From Tubiluchus corallicola (taxonomy: Eukaryota; Priapulida; Priapulimorpha; Priapulimorphida; Tubiluchidae): a stretch of DNA of 64,000 bases. The stretch spans positions 562,440 through 626,439 of the forward strand of contig JAQGDQ010000102.1 in the NCBI GenBank assembly GCA_030141605.1, read 5' to 3'. The position numbers and the translations under genes are program-made. Below, in pieces: positions 25,270-38,310 of this stretch. Under the pieces are notes generated by a model, which saw only the letters and a list, made by a program, of their open reading frames with translations, was not told the DNA's origin and did no database searches. How positions within the stretch are numbered: position 1 is the first letter of the stretch; each line of letters opens with the position of its first letter.

Positions 25270-28200
25270 TTACATATGAGCTGCCCTTGCAATATGAAGG
25301 AAAAAGGAGACCTTATCTTCGCATGGATGACCGCACATGTTGCATTTAAATGGATCCTGATAACCATGGTATCCCATGTGCATTGTGTACATGATGCAAT
25401 TCTTGAATGAGATCTCACAATAGCTGCACACATATGCCTCCGGTGCATGATGATTTGTATTCATGCTGGGATTCTTCAAATCTGGTCTGCCGAGCCCCCA
25501 TCTGTTGGATTGGTAAAGACTGGTGAAATCTGGATACGGTGCCTGACTTTTGCTGCCGGAGTCTCTGGCGTTATTACTGGTTGTCATTACTTTGGCATTG
25601 TAGTCTGATTCTTCTTGTTCCTGCAAACGCTCTCCGGGCTCCAGCTCTGATTTACTCAAAATGGAATCATCCTCCATCATATCCGTGTCGTTTCCAAACT
25701 GACCAGCACCGCACGAGTCTGAACTGTAGCCGTCTCCTGATTCTCCAGCTGGTGAAAATTGCTTCTGTAGCTTCATGCATATTCGATCTAGCTTGTAAGC
25801 TTTGCCCTTGCGCCTATTTCTTGGTGGCGACACTGAGGTACTCGAGGACTGCACCTGACTTTCTGACTGACTGGGAAGACTTGTTTCTACTTTGTCTTTT
25901 ATGTATTCATCCTTTACAACCACATCTGCCTTTTGATTTGGTTGAACCATGCCACTTACTACTGGTTCTTGAATACTGCTTTCGGCATCAACATTACAGC
26001 TAAGGTCCAAGACTCTGGCCTTTTCCACACCATCAACATTTTTGTAAATGGAACCCGTGCCTTGCTGAGGTAGAGAAGAATTTTCTGTTGTTGTGGGACT
26101 TGTACTTGCCGATTTATTCCAACGGCAAATCTCACCTGGAGACAGTTGTCCTTCTTGTGCCATAATTGCAAGATGGTGAGATGATGGTGTGTGCTTGGTT
26201 TCGGCCATAATTGTTTCTGAAGAAATTCCATAGAGTTTACATAAATCTTGGTTCTCAGCTGCTGCATGCATGAGAACATGCCGATTTAGCAATTCCAGAT
26301 GACTGGTAGTAAAATCACACAAAGCACATTTCATCATTCCGCTAGCACTAGAAACAGGTGGACTAGACAGCTCTCTTTGCTGACCAAGAGGTGGTCTATG
26401 AAGCAAAAAGCTCCCTAGGAGGTTAGGCGGTATTCCGTTCATGCTCGTGTGCATTGGAAAACCAAAGTGAGCAGGATGTGTCATGACACCATTAATTAAT
26501 GGCGGGATCTCTGGAAGACCAAACATCTTCTTTTTCGGACCCCTTGGTCCTCTACGTCCAAGTAGGAAGTCTGGATTTTGTAGAACAAACATGTCACCTC
26601 CACTCAGAACCGTGGCTGGCTTGTGATTGTACTTCCGCAGGTGAAGCTTGAGGCTATGACAGTATTTGGTGGCATAGGTGCAGTCTTGACAGCGATACTG
26701 GTAGAAATTCGAGTGAGATTTCATGTGGCTGTTCAACATTGACTTGTTGACACATGAATAATTGCATTTGTTGCACTTAAATGGTTTGGAACCGAAGTGA
26801 TTTCGCAAATGGTACTCAAGATGGTGCTTGTATTCTGTAACAAAATTGCATTTTGGGCATGACAGCATCTTGTCGGCCTTTATGTGAGTGCGAGAGTGAT
26901 CCCAGAAGTCATTCTTGGATGTTGCTGCAAAATCGCACTGTTTGCAGCGGTATATCTTCTGCTTTGGTGGCGCATTGTTCGTGCGGGCAACCCGTGTCGA
27001 CATAACTGTTTCTGGATGAAGGTCAGCATGGTATTCCCTGATGTGTTTCTTGAGTCTTGCTTCAGTGCGTGAAGTGTAATCACACAAAGAACACTTATGA
27101 TCAAAGTGTGTGTTCATGTGCGAATTAAAATGAAAGCGGGACGTTCCGGAATAGCTGCACAGGTGGCACTGGTAAACCATGCCTGGCATGTCTTCTACCA
27201 TACTTGGAATAAATTCTTCCTGTGCATCAAACTCCTGACTTGTAGTATTCTTCTTGGCAGTCTCTGCAGTTGCTTTCATGTTGGCAGCTTGCGCTTGTTT
27301 GAAGGCAAGTGCAAATTGTTTTTCCGGATCTAGATCTTTCATTTCCTCCTTTGCTGTAGTCTCTGTCTTGTTCTCTATTGCCGTTTTTTCTTGGACTAGC
27401 TGCCGCAACTCAGAAGTACTGTCTCTGCTATTTTCAACTTCCAGTGCAGGATAAGTTTTATTATTTTCTTCTACAGCTTCAATATCCATTTTGCTGGTTT
27501 CCTCTATAACACTTGACTTAGATGAATCTGGCTCTTCAACTGTTTGACTGCTGTAATCATTTGTTTTATTCACACAAGTCTCCATTTCATTTTCGTCATC
27601 CACTTTTCCGATATCCTCATCTTTTGCTATGATTGTGTCATCACTCATTGTGGAGGCTTGATCATCCCTCCCTGGTTCTTTGTTCGTTTCTTCTTTCACA
27701 TCTGGCGGAGGCATACTTTTCTCTTGTTGCTCTTCGGTGATGTTGGTTTCATCATTCAGTTTGTTAACAGGTGGTGGAGGATAAACGCTTGGTGACAAGA
27801 TGGGCAGGCTGTCAAAACCTGGAGGAGTTTTAACTGCACTACCACTACTGCTAACATTATTGCACATACTCATACTTGGAGACGACATCTTATCTGTTGC
27901 GCTGCTAGGCGTACTAACATTTAACAACATGGATGAGCTATTAACATCCATAATATTACTAGATATATCTGAGGTAGGTAGTGTAGGCACACCTGTAAAG
28001 CAGCCCATGAGAGTCTGGTTTTTCTGTGGAACCATGTGCTGCTGGGGAGGAAGTAATGGTGGTGGAAGTACATTTTTGTTACCCGAGTCATTTTGCGACA
28101 AATCCGACAAACCTAACAACTTTTGCTTTGGAGAAATTAACCCTGAGTTATTTGGAATGTGTTCGTCCTGCTGAGGCACCCGTATTACCTGAGCCTGTGG

Positions 28201-28749
28201 GACTTGAGGGTGCATCAACTCGCCCGGCATGTCATACATTGAGTTGTAATTGATGCCTCCTAAGAACCCTGCATGACCATTGCTAATATAATCTGGCTGT
28301 TGCTTACAGTTCATGCCATAACCTTGTAGATGGTCGCTAATGCTTGTCATGCTCCTATATGTGTCCTTGGGATTGGGGTAACTGTGAGCATACCCTGAGG
28401 TATATGGAGCAGCAAGCTTATCACCATTGTGCTCTACCCGCTTAGTCGCTTCGGTTAAAAAGTCCGGTTGCTCGATGCGACTCATAATATAGTTCCTAAA
28501 TGAATTGATATCCGAATGCTCACTTCTCGGAATGTAGTGACGTGCGTAATCCATGTTGGGAAATCCACCTAACTCATTGGCTGCTGGCCTGTTCTGTGGA
28601 TCAACTGCTTTCCCAAAGAGTGGAGCTTGTGTAGTGTATGGAGACACGTAGTCACTCATCGTGTACAGGCTGTTGAGGCTCATGCCATTAGAGTACGCAC
28701 CTGCCTCGTGCTGACGCTCAAGACTCCTGTGTATGTTGGAGTTATCCAT
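25270..28749 (-). CDS. hb: Hunchback-type C2H2 zinc-finger transcription factor
   Basis: DNA-binding regulator, nuclear; in insects a gap/temporal-identity factor and in spiralians expressed in early embryo and nervous system. 1159 residues from the Met at 28749 (Drosophila Hunchback is 758). Nine C2H2 fingers: a pair at about 526-573; a block of four at about 600-705, including [20 protein letters not shown] and [18 protein letters not shown], diagnostic of Hunchback; a lone finger near 806-830; and the C-terminal pair ([16 protein letters not shown]) ending at the stop, as in all Hunchback proteins. The N-terminal 500 residues are Ser/Pro/Asn-rich then acidic. Basic patches [10 protein letters not shown] (about 733) and [10 protein letters not shown] (about 978) may serve nuclear entry. 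Start choice: a minus-strand acceptor TTTTTGCAG ends at 28789, so the first in-frame codons belong to an exon beginning at 28788; the upstream in-frame Met at 28794 would lie across that junction, so the Met at 28749 is preferred and a 5' UTR exon is expected upstream. No frameshift or stop. Confidence 0.95.
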   Translation of the reverse strand: MDNSNIHRSLERQHEAGAYSNGMSLNSLYTMSDYVSPYTTQAPLFGKAVDPQNRPAANELGGFPNMDYARHYIPRSEHSDINSFRNYIMSRIEQPDFLTEATKRVEHNGDKLAAPYTSGYAHSYPNPKDTYRSMTSISDHLQGYGMNCKQQPDYISNGHAGFLGGINYNSMYDMPGELMHPQVPQAQVIRVPQQDEHIPNNSGLISPKQKLLGLSDLSQNDSGNKNVLPPPLLPPQQHMVPQKNQTLMGCFTGVPTLPTSDISSNIMDVNSSSMLLNVSTPSSATDKMSSPSMSMCNNVSSSGSAVKTPPGFDSLPILSPSVYPPPPVNKLNDETNITEEQQEKSMPPPDVKEETNKEPGRDDQASTMSDDTIIAKDEDIGKVDDENEMETCVNKTNDYSSQTVEEPDSSKSSVIEETSKMDIEAVEENNKTYPALEVENSRDSTSELRQLVQEKTAIENKTETTAKEEMKDLDPEKQFALAFKQAQAANMKATAETAKKNTTSQEFDAQEEFIPSMVEDMPGMVYQCHLCSYSGTSRFHFNSHMNTHFDHKCSLCDYTSRTEARLKKHIREYHADLHPETVMSTRVARTNNAPPKQKIYRCKQCDFAATSKNDFWDHSRTHIKADKMLSCPKCNFVTEYKHHLEYHLRNHFGSKPFKCNKCNYSCVNKSMLNSHMKSHSNFYQYRCQDCTYATKYCHSLKLHLRKYNHKPATVLSGGDMFVLQNPDFLLGRRGPRGPKKKMFGLPEIPPLINGVMTHPAHFGFPMHTSMNGIPPNLLGSFLLHRPPLGQQRELSSPPVSSASGMMKCALCDFTTSHLELLNRHVLMHAAAENQDLCKLYGISSETIMAETKHTPSSHHLAIMAQEGQLSPGEICRWNKSASTSPTTTENSSLPQQGTGSIYKNVDGVEKARVLDLSCNVDAESSIQEPVVSGMVQPNQKADVVVKDEYIKDKVETSLPSQSESQVQSSSTSVSPPRNRRKGKAYKLDRICMKLQKQFSPAGESGDGYSSDSCGAGQFGNDTDMMEDDSILSKSELEPGERLQEQEESDYNAKVMTTSNNARDSGSKSQAPYPDFTSLYQSNRWGLGRPDLKNPSMNTNHHAPEAYVCSYCEISFKNCIMYTMHMGYHGYQDPFKCNMCGHPCEDKVSFFLHIARAAHM

Positions 28750-28788
28750 GTTACCACAAGCAGCAAAGATCAATGGCACTTGCCTCTC

Positions 28789-28939
28789 CTGCAAAAATAC
28801 AGCAACTTACATAATGAAGAGAAAACTAATAACTATGTGTCAGAAATAAAAAAAATGCAATATACAATTTTGGTTTAAATTTTAGTCAGCAGTCAAGTAA
28901 AGATGGCACAGATTCTTTCACAAAAATTCTTCCCTTTCT

Positions 28940-28976
<37 letters not shown>

Positions 28977-29960
28977 ACTCACTATCACCCTCCCTTTTAT
29001 TTCTCTACCAACCCTTGTCTGTCTCTCTATCTCAGTCCCTTGTCCCTCGGTCCTTGTCTCCTCTTTATCTTTGTGTATGTGGGTGTGCGTGCGTACGTGT
29101 GGATACACACACATCAATATAAAGTTAGGCAAGGAAGCTGCCTAGCTGACTAACTGGATGACCAATCCTACATTCTGAACTTTGCAAAACTTATTTAAGT
29201 AGCAAAGGCTACTTATTGCAAAATTTCACCAGTGTTTTAATCATCCTGCCAGCCTAGTGCTGCCCCCTGTTGGCATTTTTACAGCTTGACTCAACAGAAA
29301 TCGATTCGATATGTCTGACCAAAGAAAATTTGACTGTAAACAAACACAGGGCTAGAGGCTAAGAATCAATGGCTTCAGAAAAAACTGCAGCCTGTTTTTC
29401 TCATCTGGCTTCAGCCACCTTAAATCACGCCCAACTTTCTGCTTGCAATATGGCTTCGTTACAACAAGCGGTTTCTATACCAAGCTGGGGCGGAACGACT
29501 CTTGTATCTACGGGAAAACGAAACTGTGGAAACAGAGAAAGAATATTTGTCTAGAATCAAAATCAATTCGCATGTATTATTTAGGGGGTTCTCAACCTGG
29601 GTTTCTCAAATCTTTAGGGATTCACAGGACAGTTTATAGGGCTGGATGAGTACTTAAATCAGCATTCTGCAGAGAGAAAATTACTGTTAGAGACGTGTGT
29701 GCCACTGCAGTTTAGTTCATGACATCATATTCAAACAGAGGTCTGATTAGCCCTTATACACAGCATTGATTATATTTTTGTCTGTCTATGTATAAGCCTA
29801 TTGATCATGTTTTGTCTGAAGTGCGATTCAATTTTGAATGTGGGTGGTAGTCAGTTAGCAAACATCAGTTCATAAGTATATTATCCTACAGGCTGCAGGG
29901 CCTATAAATACCTGCAACATTGTCTTTTAAAAATTCCTTTCTGTTGTCCTAAATATAGAT
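28789..29960. other. Intron or upstream region of hunchback
   Basis: Minus-strand acceptor at 28789-28790 implies an upstream noncoding exon somewhere at higher coordinates, not identified. A CT microsatellite occupies about 28945-28980, with CT- and GT-rich sequence to 29110. No gene supported. Confidence 0.5.
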
Positions 29961-30384
29961 AACGACGTCAATGTTTATAGTTATGTTTGACAAATTAAAT
30001 GAAATACTTCAGCACGAAAACCTTAATATAGCCGCCTTAAGAAATAATGATCTGTTGAAGTTGTTATTATTCGGAAAAGATGAATTTAACTATGTTGCTA
30101 ACTGTAAAATATTCCAATGTATACATGACTTTATATTAAGTACTAAACCCTTCCAGTAGTTTCTATCTTATATAAAATGCATCAGTCTTAAATAATCGTA
30201 CATTAATACTTTCTAACCGTCATTTTCTACTAATGTCTAATGTATCCCTGTAGTAAAACTTGTCAGCTTGTGTATTTACAGTCTGTTCTTACTGTAAATG
30301 TTTTTGTAAATAGTGTATAAAGTCTGTTGTGGTGAGGATCCTAAATCATGTTGTGTTTAAACTAAACTAACGATGTCAATGTTT
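29961..30384 (+). mobile_element. 5'-truncated LINE with target site duplication
   Basis: Insert of about 392 bp between AACGACGTCAATGTTT (29961-29976) and AACGATGTCAATGTTT (30369-30384), a 16-bp target duplication with one mismatch. The frame 29971-30159 encodes the end of a non-LTR retrotransposon protein (MFDKLNEIL, LLKLLLFGKDEFNYVAN) nearly identical to the longer copy at 51795-52460 on the other strand. 3' end is GTTTAAACTAAAC. Confidence 0.8.
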
Positions 30385-30654
30385 GAGTTCTGAACGGGGT
30401 GGTTAAAATTTGAACCATTTGAAATCCATTGCGATGCCATTGTGTATTTATTGGTAAATTGTGTAACGGGACACCCGTCATTGGTAAGATGATTCTGGAG
30501 TACTCAACGAAAAAATGCTCGAGAACACCCGTATTTTTCAAATAATAATTTTAGTAGGTGGCAGCAGAAGCGCTATAAGTATTTTTACTACAGCTTGTAT
30601 ACCGGCCGATGGGGGGGGGGGGGTGATCTTTGCATGACATGCATGATCTTTGTG

Positions 30655-30800
30655 AAGCCACTTTTTATTAATGATTCGAAAATCTTTAAAACTGAATTCG
30701 AATTCGATAATGGTGAAATTCGGTTTGATTCGAGTTCGAAAGTGACAAATTCGATTCGATTCAATTTCGCTTTCTAATAAAGAATGCTCGCTCCTACTAC
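30655..30800 (-). repeat. TTCGAA-rich element, partial inverted copy
   Basis: Reverse complement aligns to 15331-15475, starting with the same GAGCATTC end and running through AGAAAGCGAA and AATTCGAATTC words; the other end is missing. Immediately upstream is an 11-base G run (30610-30620). Confidence 0.65.
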
Positions 30801-31872
30801 TAGAAGACCTGACAGGCGTATTGATACAATGCAAAGCAGTAAAGTAGTACATCGTGGAATGCACTGCATTTCCGCAAACACTCTCAAAAAAATGTTACAC
30901 TGCTCATTGTTTATCTAGATAAAATCATCGCATCGTCTAAACCATAAATATTTTTGTCCCGAAGACGCTCCTGAAACGTCTCTGAACACAAACAGAAACA
31001 CGCGTGTTGTGAATACATGTCAATTACTGAATGTGCGAGATGGGGGCGGGGGGAGGTAGAGAACGGATAGGTACGAGTGAAGCCACTCCTTGCAGATCAC
31101 CCTCACTTGGAATAGAGATAATTCATATCAGCGAGATAGTGTGCCTTCTGAAAAAAATGTACACGTATTCATTATGAACGTGGCTTCTTTTAATCATGAT
31201 AGCACAGACCTCTTCATGGCTTCGCTTTTATGTTTGACAAAAATTGGTCATTCAAACTGGGGTCTAACAAAAACATTATTAACGCCTGTAAAAGGAGTTT
31301 AGTAAATTTTGTGCATAAAAAGTTGAACTGTACGTGTTTTTCCGACGCGCACCTTTTTAGAGATTATATTATAAACGAAAATGGCGACTGCAGGAGTTTT
31401 GGCAGTAACAGTTTTAACACCGTCGAGTTTGAGATGGCGCGTTTATTTACGTAAAAGCAAAGTAACCAAGCGTTGTCTGTAAATATTTAGCGGTGCGCCA
31501 TTTCTTGAGGAATGCAGCGCAATGATGGCGGCGCGCGTGCAGGGAAATTGCATGTTTGTTTGCATATGAATTCATCTACTACCACCATGAGGGTACAGGT
31601 CAGCATTGCTGCGATATCATACCAGACCAGACCTTATAGAAAGTGTTCTGGGAGGGGGGTGAATGCCTTGGTATCATCTGAACAATTTTCCTATAAATTA
31701 TCACCAAAATACACGAGCAGGTAGTGCAGCTGTAACTGCGGTCTATTTTTTCAAATTAAATGAGGAAAGCCGTGATATCGCCTAGAGTCCTAGACATTCC
31801 GGTATTAAATCTGAGAGGGTCCTCTAAAGGACCAGAAACAGTGCAGATCAGGACAGGACAACCGGACAAGAG
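30801..31872. other. Spacer
   Basis: No supported gene. Includes a few short open frames without recognisable domains. Confidence 0.35.
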
Positions 31873-32233
31873 ACAAACGGGAGGAGAGGAAAACATAGAA
31901 AAAGAGAGAAGAGAAGCTAAAAGGATCTAAAATTTTAAATCGCATAGCTTATTAGGCTTTGTACCTACTTACTTGTAAGGAAGGAGAGTAGAGAACAGAA
32001 AAAAGAGAAGAAAAGAAAGAAAAAATAGAAGAAAAGAGAAGAGGAGGGAAGGAGAGGAGAGGAGAGGAGAGAAGAGAAAGAAGGAGAAGGGAAGAAAGGA
32101 GAAGAGAGAGGAGAGAAGAGAAGACAAGTAAAGAAAAGAGGAGAAAAGGAGGAAAGGAGAGGAGAAAAGAGAAGACAAGAAAAAAGAGAAGTGAAGAAAA
32201 GAGAAGAGAAGAAAAGCGAGAGGAGAAGAGGGA
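31873..32233 (+). repeat. Purine-rich GAGAA/GGAGA tract
   Basis: About 360 bases almost free of C and T apart from one interval near 31930-31980. The Phe-Ser-Leu-rich minus-strand frame here is a by-product. Such purine strands can form triplex DNA. Confidence 0.9.
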
Positions 32234-32754
32234 AGTTAAAGGGTCTAAAGAGAATAAAATTTTAAATTGATTTGGCATTTTTAGTTTAAAACCTGGTATA
32301 GAACTTGCTGCTTTGAGCCTACTTACTTGTAAATATTCTAAGATCTAGTTGACTTCTCCATGCAGCGTGGCACACCACAACAACCCAGCATTCGGTTCTA
32401 TCTGCTTTGTAGTAAATTTCCAGCAACGAGAACTTCTGGAAGTTTCAACAGACCACTTTCAAGCCTGCAAGAAAGAAAATCAGATTTGAAAGACGTGTTG
32501 ATGACAGATTGCATTTATACACAGCACTGACACATTTCCTGTTTTTGTCGTACAACTTTCGTAGTCATATATAATTATGGCAGACAAGTTTTCGATTTAT
32601 GATCGATTTAAATTGGACGTGTGTCACACCGCTGTGCTGTAAGTGTTTTTACTTTTACATAAACTAATATAGGTCCTAACAAAATGCTGTTATGTTGGTT
32701 GATTTGTAACATATGTATGCCAGACTCAGGATTCTCTCAAGAAATGTAATACTT

Positions 32755-33190
32755 GTACTTGTGCTGCCATCTACAGCAATAATTAGTAACAATACCGCCT
32801 ACCCATAATTAATGGCTGCTTATCGGTTTCACTTAAGAATGACGTATCATACAACGGCTCAGAGATACAATAAAAAAGCCATATCGTACTGCCGTAATAC
32901 CCGTACTAGTGCTGCCATCTACCCTAAAAATTAGTAACATTCCGGCCTAGCCATAATTAGTTACTGCTTACCGGTTTCACGTAAGAATGGCCCATCATAT
33001 AACGGCTCAGAGATACAATAAGAAACCCATATGCTACTGCCGTAATACCCGTACTTGTGCTGCCATCTACTGCAAAAATTAGTAACATTTCCCCTACCCA
33101 TAATTAGTTATTGCTTACCAGTTTCACTTAAAAATGACCTATCATATAACGGCTCAGAGATACAATAAAAAAGCTATATCTTACTGAACA
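32755..33190 (+). repeat. Satellite, three copies of a 148-bp unit
   Basis: Unit anchor GTGCTGCCATCTAC starts at 32761, 32909 and 33057, an exact 148-base spacing. Each unit also has CATAATTA, CACTTAAGAATG-type and CGGCTCAGAGATACAATA segments. Copies differ at scattered positions. Confidence 0.92.
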
Positions 33191-33694
33191 GTAGTCACCA
33201 CAGCGCGCGCGGAACAGCGGGATAGTATTTGTTTAGCTTAAGTGGGGTCGTTACCTGTCGTATAACCGCATCAATTATTAAAATAATAACAAATGCTGCG
33301 AATATTGCCTTCGAGAAATGTCTCTAGGGTCTAATCAATACGAAGTCCAGGCCAGTGATGGACCTGCCAGGAGAGAAGGGCTATTTTTTAAATGATACTA
33401 ATTAAGCAAGATAGCTGACATTTGTAAACTAGGCTTAAGTGTCAAGGGTACGTAAGTATGATTCATGTAAGGGTCATGACCAAGATTTCAAAAGCAGGCT
33501 AGGCTGTCAAAATAGCCAGCAAATCAGTTAGGTCAGTCATTTGGGAAGTAAGTCATTTAGCAGACAGCTAAATGGCTATCTGAACTTTTTTGCTTCTTGT
33601 TCGTTTGTTACGTATTCATTCATTCTGACTCATTAATTAGTCAGTCGGTTAAGGAGTCGGTCATCTGCTGACCACAGAATGAGTCATATGTAGT

Positions 33695-34164
33695 ATGTTC
33701 GCGCGGTTAATTCTTCGTTGTTACATGTATTTCGCCATTTGCTAGTTACTAATTACATGGGCTTGCGTCTCAGAAGCGCGTTGCGCAAAAATAGGTGTTG
33801 TACCTCTCATTTCAGAGTTGTACATTTGCGACGGAGTGCATATGTTCAAGAGTTTATGCGTAAGCACAGCGGTAAACTTAAAATTTAAATTTAAAACTTG
33901 CTGATTTTTGTATAGTAATGTATAACTTTTATAGTATTCTAGTAGTTTTACAGTATAGGATAGTGCTCATTAAATGTTTGTGGTGTTGGAAATTATGTTC
34001 GCTTGTGATGTCACCACTATTTGGGCTCATCCATTGTTAATTACGTTTGCTACCAATTATTTAATTAGCAGAAACGCTTTGGCATTATGTAAGCGTTAAA
34101 TGTATACTTTTTACCGTACTTCAGAATGACGGAAGAGGTGAAAAATCACCCTGTTTTCCTTTAA
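33695..34164. mobile_element. TTAA-type MITE copy A
   Basis: Aligns along most of its length with the copy at 53415-53986 (TACATGTATTTCGCCATTTG, AAGCGCGTTGCGCAAAAATA, AGCGGTAAACTTAAAATTT). Ends CACCCTGTTTTCCTTTAA with TTAA at 34161-34164. The left end is unclear. Confidence 0.7.
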
Positions 34165-34924
34165 GTTACTTATTGTTCCAAAGATCATGAACTATCAGAG
34201 CCTTCTTTGACACCCGCATCAGCATTGCCAGTATGAAAAATAACCTGCCTACGTCAGAATAATGAGCAAGTTAGGCAATAACTAATGAAAGTTCAGGCGC
34301 GTTTAATATTGCTTGTCACAGTATTGCTGACACATGGCTGTCTTACGTTAACATTCTCAGAGTTATTAGTTATGAGCAACTGTATGGGCACTAACACAAG
34401 CTCATGATATATGACCACACAAGCAAAAGTTCATTTGAAGCCAAAAGAACATATTAAGTAAGATTAAAGAAACCATTTAAATTAAGATGTGAAAGATTGT
34501 TGCTGTATGTGTGTTTGTTTGTTTGTTTATTTAACTTCAAATTTTATAGATCTACACCGTGTGTTAGTATACAAATGTAAAACAAAAAAAATTTGTACAA
34601 AAATTTCACCCAGCTACCAAGATGAGAATTGATTACGATATGAGGTGAAACTTATGAGGTCAATCCGTCTCAAATTGGCCAAGGCATGCCTTGCGACCAT
34701 CTCAGATTTGCTTTCCACTTTTCGAAGTTGTTATTATTAATGAAATGTACAGAAAAGTAGCTTAATATAATTTACAAATTATTAACTAATTAAACTCGAA
34801 AAGGCCCATATTTGGTCATATATAAATATAGTGTGTTCATTGATTAAGATAAAAGATAATCATAAATTAAACTCCGCGATCGTACCTTTTCACGAGCAAA
34901 ATTATAGCAAACAGAATTAAAATA

Positions 34925-35990
34925 CATATATATATATATATATTAATTCTTTATTTGTCATAAAAACGGTTCCCTCATTATAATAAAATTGAGTTAGCCT
35001 CAGCGTAATGTTAAAATAACAACACTGTTCAAGACAAATGCGTCCAGTGCATACTAAAAAAACTAAAGTGCAAACTATATACAATATAATGAACATATTT
35101 ACAAATACCATATTAAAATATTTTCACAAACAATTATAGGAAAGTACATTAAATTTTACATTACATAGTGCACACTATTTATACATTTAACATTACGAAA
35201 CACGAAACTAACATAACACGTATTACATTACATAATTTTTTTTAAAAAATTTCATTTTTAATCATTATATGGAGTCAGGGGCGGGGGTATATGAACGTTG
35301 AGTCCGTGTAATTAGTATCAGATGCACAATGTGGAAGTTGAAACCTGTTATATTGATATTCTTTTAATTTCTTTTTAAAGTGGTGGAGAGATTCTATTTG
35401 TTTTATTTCACTGGGTAGTAAGTTCCATAAATGTATGGCCTGTTTTGATATAGAGTTATTTCCAAATTTATTGTTTACTGTAATTTGCTTTAAATTGTAT
35501 GTTCTAGTGTTCAATGTGGTATCAGGAATAAATGCTAAGGGATTGTTTATAAATGGAATGCTCAGTTTATTTATATATTTATAAAGAAATATCAGTGTTT
35601 TGTAATCTCGATAGGCTTCTAATATTGGTATTTTTGTGGACGTTCTTAAGCTTGTTGCAGAAGCAGCATGTTGTTTAGCAGTTTTGTTAGAGTAGCCATG
35701 AATTAATCTAAGTGCGTAGTTTTGCATCGTATTTAGTTTTCTAAAGTTTTCATATTTAACGTTTTGAAGTAAAGTGCAACCATATAGATAATGTGGTAAT
35801 ATTAGACTTTTGTAGATGAGAATTTTTGTTTTCTTGGTTAGATGGCCTCTGGTTTGGCGTAAGAATGTCGTGCTTAATGCCATCTTGTTGTGTATTTGAT
35901 GAAACTGTTCATCCCAAGTGAGTTTATTGAACATATCCAAAAAGGCAATTAAGCAACAGTAAAAATCTGTTATCTAGGCCTGCTATATTA
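34925..35990 (-). pseudogene. 5'-truncated LINE: C-terminal part of reverse transcriptase plus 3' UTR
   Basis: Minus-strand frame of about 221 codons (35940-35275) starts inside the thumb region: LDMFNKLTWDEQF, then LIYKSLILPHYLYGC, MQNYALRLIHGYS, and near the end NNSISKQAIHLWNLLPSEIK. These are standard for the end of CR1/RTE/Jockey-like LINE proteins. The catalytic palm (YADD) is not present; the frame is closed by a stop near 35980. After the frame's stop a 3' UTR of roughly 350 bases runs to a (TA)n tail at 34925-34942, an end like that of the copy at 9761. Confidence 0.82.
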
Positions 35991-37864
35991 GTGACTACGT
36001 ATTTTATAGAACTGCAGCTAAACTGTTTAAAGGAAAAGGCCAGGGCAACTGAAATCAAGGCAAAAGAATAACAGAATAGACAGCTACCATCTTGGCTGTT
36101 GGCGCGCCATGTGGAACGTCCAATTAAGCCCCGAAACCTGACAAAGCATAGCAATTCAGAGAACAGTTTTTCATTCTTCTGAGTTCGGTTCACTTGCTGA
36201 CGTTCTAATTTTGTTTTCATTCAACCCAGAAAAACCTCGATTACGTTTCACGAAAGTCTGGGAATTTCAGCTGCTAAGTGCCACGCACTGGCAAAAGAAG
36301 TAAACATTAGAGGAGAGTTAAGTTTTAAATTTGGCAGCTTAGACTGACACTGCAACTGACAAATTTTGCCAATAACGATATTTTATCAACTCCCATGACT
36401 TGAGTAAGTGTCCAAGAGTTTCAATTATAAGGCCCTCATTAACATGTTCACTGAATATGGCTTCTTCCAGAAGGTGTCGCATTAGCAAGCCGTGCTGATC
36501 TCAAAAATGGCTTCCCGACTAATCAAGAGCCGAGAAAACCTCCTTCCTAACAAAACCTTCTCCGATGGCTAGAGTTAGAGTAATAAGATTACTTCACGTG
36601 ACTAATCTGAGTAAATAATGGGTGATGGGAAAGAGTGGAAACCTTAGAAAAAAATCCATCATCATGCAACAAAGCTTGCTTGAGCTAATGAAAGCAGGAA
36701 ATGCAGCCGTTTTTGAATAATCTGCACAGGGGAAGAACCGCTTCTCTGAAGAGTGGAAACCACCCCTTTTCACTCTGCCACCTGACAAGATCACGAACAC
36801 GCTTGCCCAAATAAGGCATGTAATGATTCAGCATTGGAGCACGTTCAGTGATTGAAAGTACCTGTTCTTTTGCTGGCGCGTTTATTGTGCGACCCAGAAT
36901 GTAAACATTTTACCTGTGCTGCCTATGCGAATGATCTAATCGCCAGGTATAAAGGTGACGAATCTCAGAAAACATTAATAACGTCAAACAGATTGGAGTG
37001 CGCAAAGGTGTAAAATCAACACAGGTAACACTTATCCAGCTAATTTTACGTGACAATGGGTTGCAGCGTGCTCATGTTTGAAACCAATTTCCCTCACATA
37101 ATTAGCTCCGTGCGCGAGGTTTCGCGGAAACGACGCATGCGCACATGCAATGCACAGTTTCAGTGGAACGAGAATTGTTTTAGAGATGTCTTTATCACAT
37201 TCGACTAATCGTGAAATAACAATTGCAGATGTTCCTTTTTTCTAAATGTATTTTTGGCATGGTCTCTCTGTCTGTTTATTTGTCTGTCTGGCTGGCTGTA
37301 TAAAGTTTTAAGTTCAAGGGTTGCTACTGATATGCAAACTACGCACGGTTACTACCCTCAAATGGAAAATGTTATTTTTTCAAAAAGTCCTATATATCGT
37401 AAGAAGTGTGTAAGATTGACGCACTTGTATTAAGATAATTTACCAGTTGGTGTTCTTTGCATTTGACCTTGGACAGTATTTCGAGGTCAAGGTCGAAGAT
37501 CAAATCCCCCATATTACATGAAAGTACTGGTGGTTCCTAGTAAGGCAGATTTACTGCACGTTCTATGCAACTAACTACATATATCCTTTTAAGAAGTTGT
37601 CAACAAACGAGCCTTTGCAGCAGAAGAAGAGAAGGAGGACAAGAAACGGAAAAGAAAAAGTCAAAAGGTATAGAAAAGCAGTAGACGAAGACAAAAATGT
37701 AGAGAAGACTAGAATAGTCAAAATCTTTGAGTAGAGGAATACAGGTTAATTTGCATCATGGTGACTAGCAAAAAGTGGTGAAAAATCACCACTTCATAAA
37801 AATACTGAATGTCTTCTGCTCAGTAACGTTAGCATGGACACAGCTTTTAAACGCGAGAAATGCG
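35991..37864. other. Spacer
   Basis: No supported gene or element on either strand. Confidence 0.35.
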
Positions 37865-38105
37865 AGAATACTTTTTAACCAGAGTCCTAATCCTAGCTCC
37901 TAATCGAGGTCCTAATCCTAGATCCTAATCTATGCAGGCCCAAGTAGGCCAAGAAGAAAAGTGAAATATGTGTGATATGATTTGGTACCATGGTAATGAA
38001 CAAGGGTTTAAGACGCCAGAATACTTTTTAATCAGATCCTAATCCTACAACCTAATTTATACGTAGGCCAAGAAGCCAAGTGAAATATGCGTGATGTGAT
38101 TTGAT
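37865..38105 (+). repeat. Tandem duplication with CCTAAT runs
   Basis: Two copies (about 37865-37985 and 38015-38105) share AGAATACTTTTTAA-CAGA, several TCCTAATC words, AGGCCAAGAAG and AAGTGAAATATG-GTGAT-TGATTT. Confidence 0.75.
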
Positions 38106-38310
38106 TCTAGCAGATTGACGCTTTCTACAATGCAGATAAGTCAAATTGTTACGCATTGGAAACACAATGGGGACCAACATACAAATATATTTTTAGTCTA
38201 GCACCATATCAAACAATGGTGGTGATGATGACGACAACGTCAACAATGATGATGGTGGTGGGGATTCATATCACATGGCGTGTATAAATCATCCAATGAC
38301 ATTACGCCGT

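Noticed and set aside
25539-28253. Several 60-150 codon frames opposite hunchback
   Set aside because: Shadow frames of a conserved coding region; no domains or splice signals of their own.
29580-29610. GGGGGTTCTCAACCTGGG as a hAT (Charlie-like) end
   Set aside because: Similar to known hAT ends but no matching inverted end nearby.
31952-32278. Phe/Ser/Leu-rich frame resembling a membrane protein
   Set aside because: Product of the purine tract read on the other strand.
36028-36046. TTTAAAGGAAAAGGCC as another TTAA-MITE end
   Set aside because: Only the first 11 bases match and the adjacent sequence does not align with the family.
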